From contig JAXGTD010000181.1 in the NCBI GenBank assembly GCA_040775095.1, positions 1 to 6,400 of the forward strand: 6,400 nucleotides of DNA, written 5' to 3'. This DNA is from JAXGTD01 sp040775095 (GTDB lineage Bacteria > Pseudomonadota > Gammaproteobacteria > Chromatiales > Chromatiaceae). The position numbers and the translations under genes are program-made. The notes below the pieces were generated by a model. The model was not told the origin of the DNA and searched no databases. It saw nothing but the letters and a program-made list of their open reading frames with translations. Position 1 is the first letter of the stretch, and the number at the start of each line of letters is the position of its first letter. This document shows, one piece after another, positions 6,251 through 6,400 of the stretch.

Positions 6251-6283
6251 AAAAAAAAACCCCACACGTTGGCATGGGGTTTT
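6251..6283 (-). terminator. Strong rho-independent terminator of the rRNA operon
   Basis: On the minus strand, CCCCATGC (6279-6272) pairs with GTGTGGGG (6267-6260) through six Watson-Crick pairs and two G-T wobbles, with the loop CAAC. It is followed by nine T (6259-6251). Four A before the stem can extend the pairing into the T-run. It begins a few bases after the 5S rRNA 3' end and reads in the same direction, so it is the expected end of the rRNA transcript and separates it from ilvD. Confidence 0.93.
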
Positions 6284-6289
6284 GGAGAA

Positions 6290-6400
6290 GGCCCTGGCGG
6301 TGACCTACTTTCACATGGGGAAGCCCCACACTATCATCGGCGATACACCGTTTCACTTCTGAGTTCGGGATGGGATCAGGTGGTTCCAGTGCTCTGTGGC
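6290..6400 (-). rRNA. rrf: 5S ribosomal RNA, 5' end cut off by window edge
   Basis: Read on the minus strand, the sequence matches bacterial 5S rRNA, including CCACCTGATCCCATCCCGAA, CTCAGAAGTGAAAC, CGCCGATGATAGTGTGGGG and the 3' end CACCGCCAGGGCC. Compared with E. coli 5S rRNA, about nine bases at the 5' end lie beyond the right edge; those would pair with GCCAGGGC at the 3' end to form helix I. The 3' boundary near 6290 is set by that expected pairing and is accurate to a few bases. This gene should be the last of a 16S-23S-5S operon coming from the right and entering leftward. Confidence 0.95.

Noticed and set aside
6251..6259. Run of nine A as a possible slippage site
   Set aside because: It is fully explained as the T-run of the rRNA operon terminator on the minus strand.

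Overview
The window comes from a GC-rich proteobacterial chromosome. A gammaproteobacterium, perhaps related to the Ectothiorhodospiraceae or Chromatiales, is the best guess. IlvD is very close to the E. coli enzyme along its whole length, the 5S rRNA is of the gammaproteobacterial type, and the SH3/coiled-coil/membrane protein belongs to a YgiM-like family (TIGR04211-type) typical of that class. This placement comes from recognising families, not from a database search.

Layout, left to right: (1) positions 1-649, minus strand: the first 216 codons of an exported retropepsin-like aspartic protease whose C-terminus lies beyond the left edge. (2) 650-1037: a divergent intergenic region with a candidate promoter on each strand, some inverted repeats, and a terminator-like hairpin just before argD. 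(3) 1038-3946, plus strand: argD (acetylornithine aminotransferase), argF (ornithine carbamoyltransferase) and a gene for a membrane-anchored periplasmic SH3 protein, tightly packed and probably co-transcribed. (4) 3947-4282: a gap between convergent genes with two hairpins and no convincing gene. (5) 4283-6130, minus strand: ilvD (dihydroxy-acid dehydratase). (6) 6131-6400: the ilvD upstream region, a strong intrinsic terminator, and most of a 5S rRNA gene on the minus strand, which is the end of an rRNA operon entering from the right.

The core of the window is amino-acid biosynthesis. ArgD makes N-acetylornithine, and ArgF carbamoylates the ornithine later released from it to give citrulline. 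IlvD performs the dehydration step of isoleucine and valine synthesis and is transcribed separately, immediately downstream of the rRNA operon. The aspartic protease and the SH3 protein are cell-envelope proteins with no evident link to arginine synthesis.

I see no mobile element, CRISPR array, toxin-antitoxin pair, defence system or other obviously new system. The points most worth a second look are regulatory: a terminator-like hairpin between a candidate promoter and argD, and the placement of ilvD directly behind the rRNA terminator.
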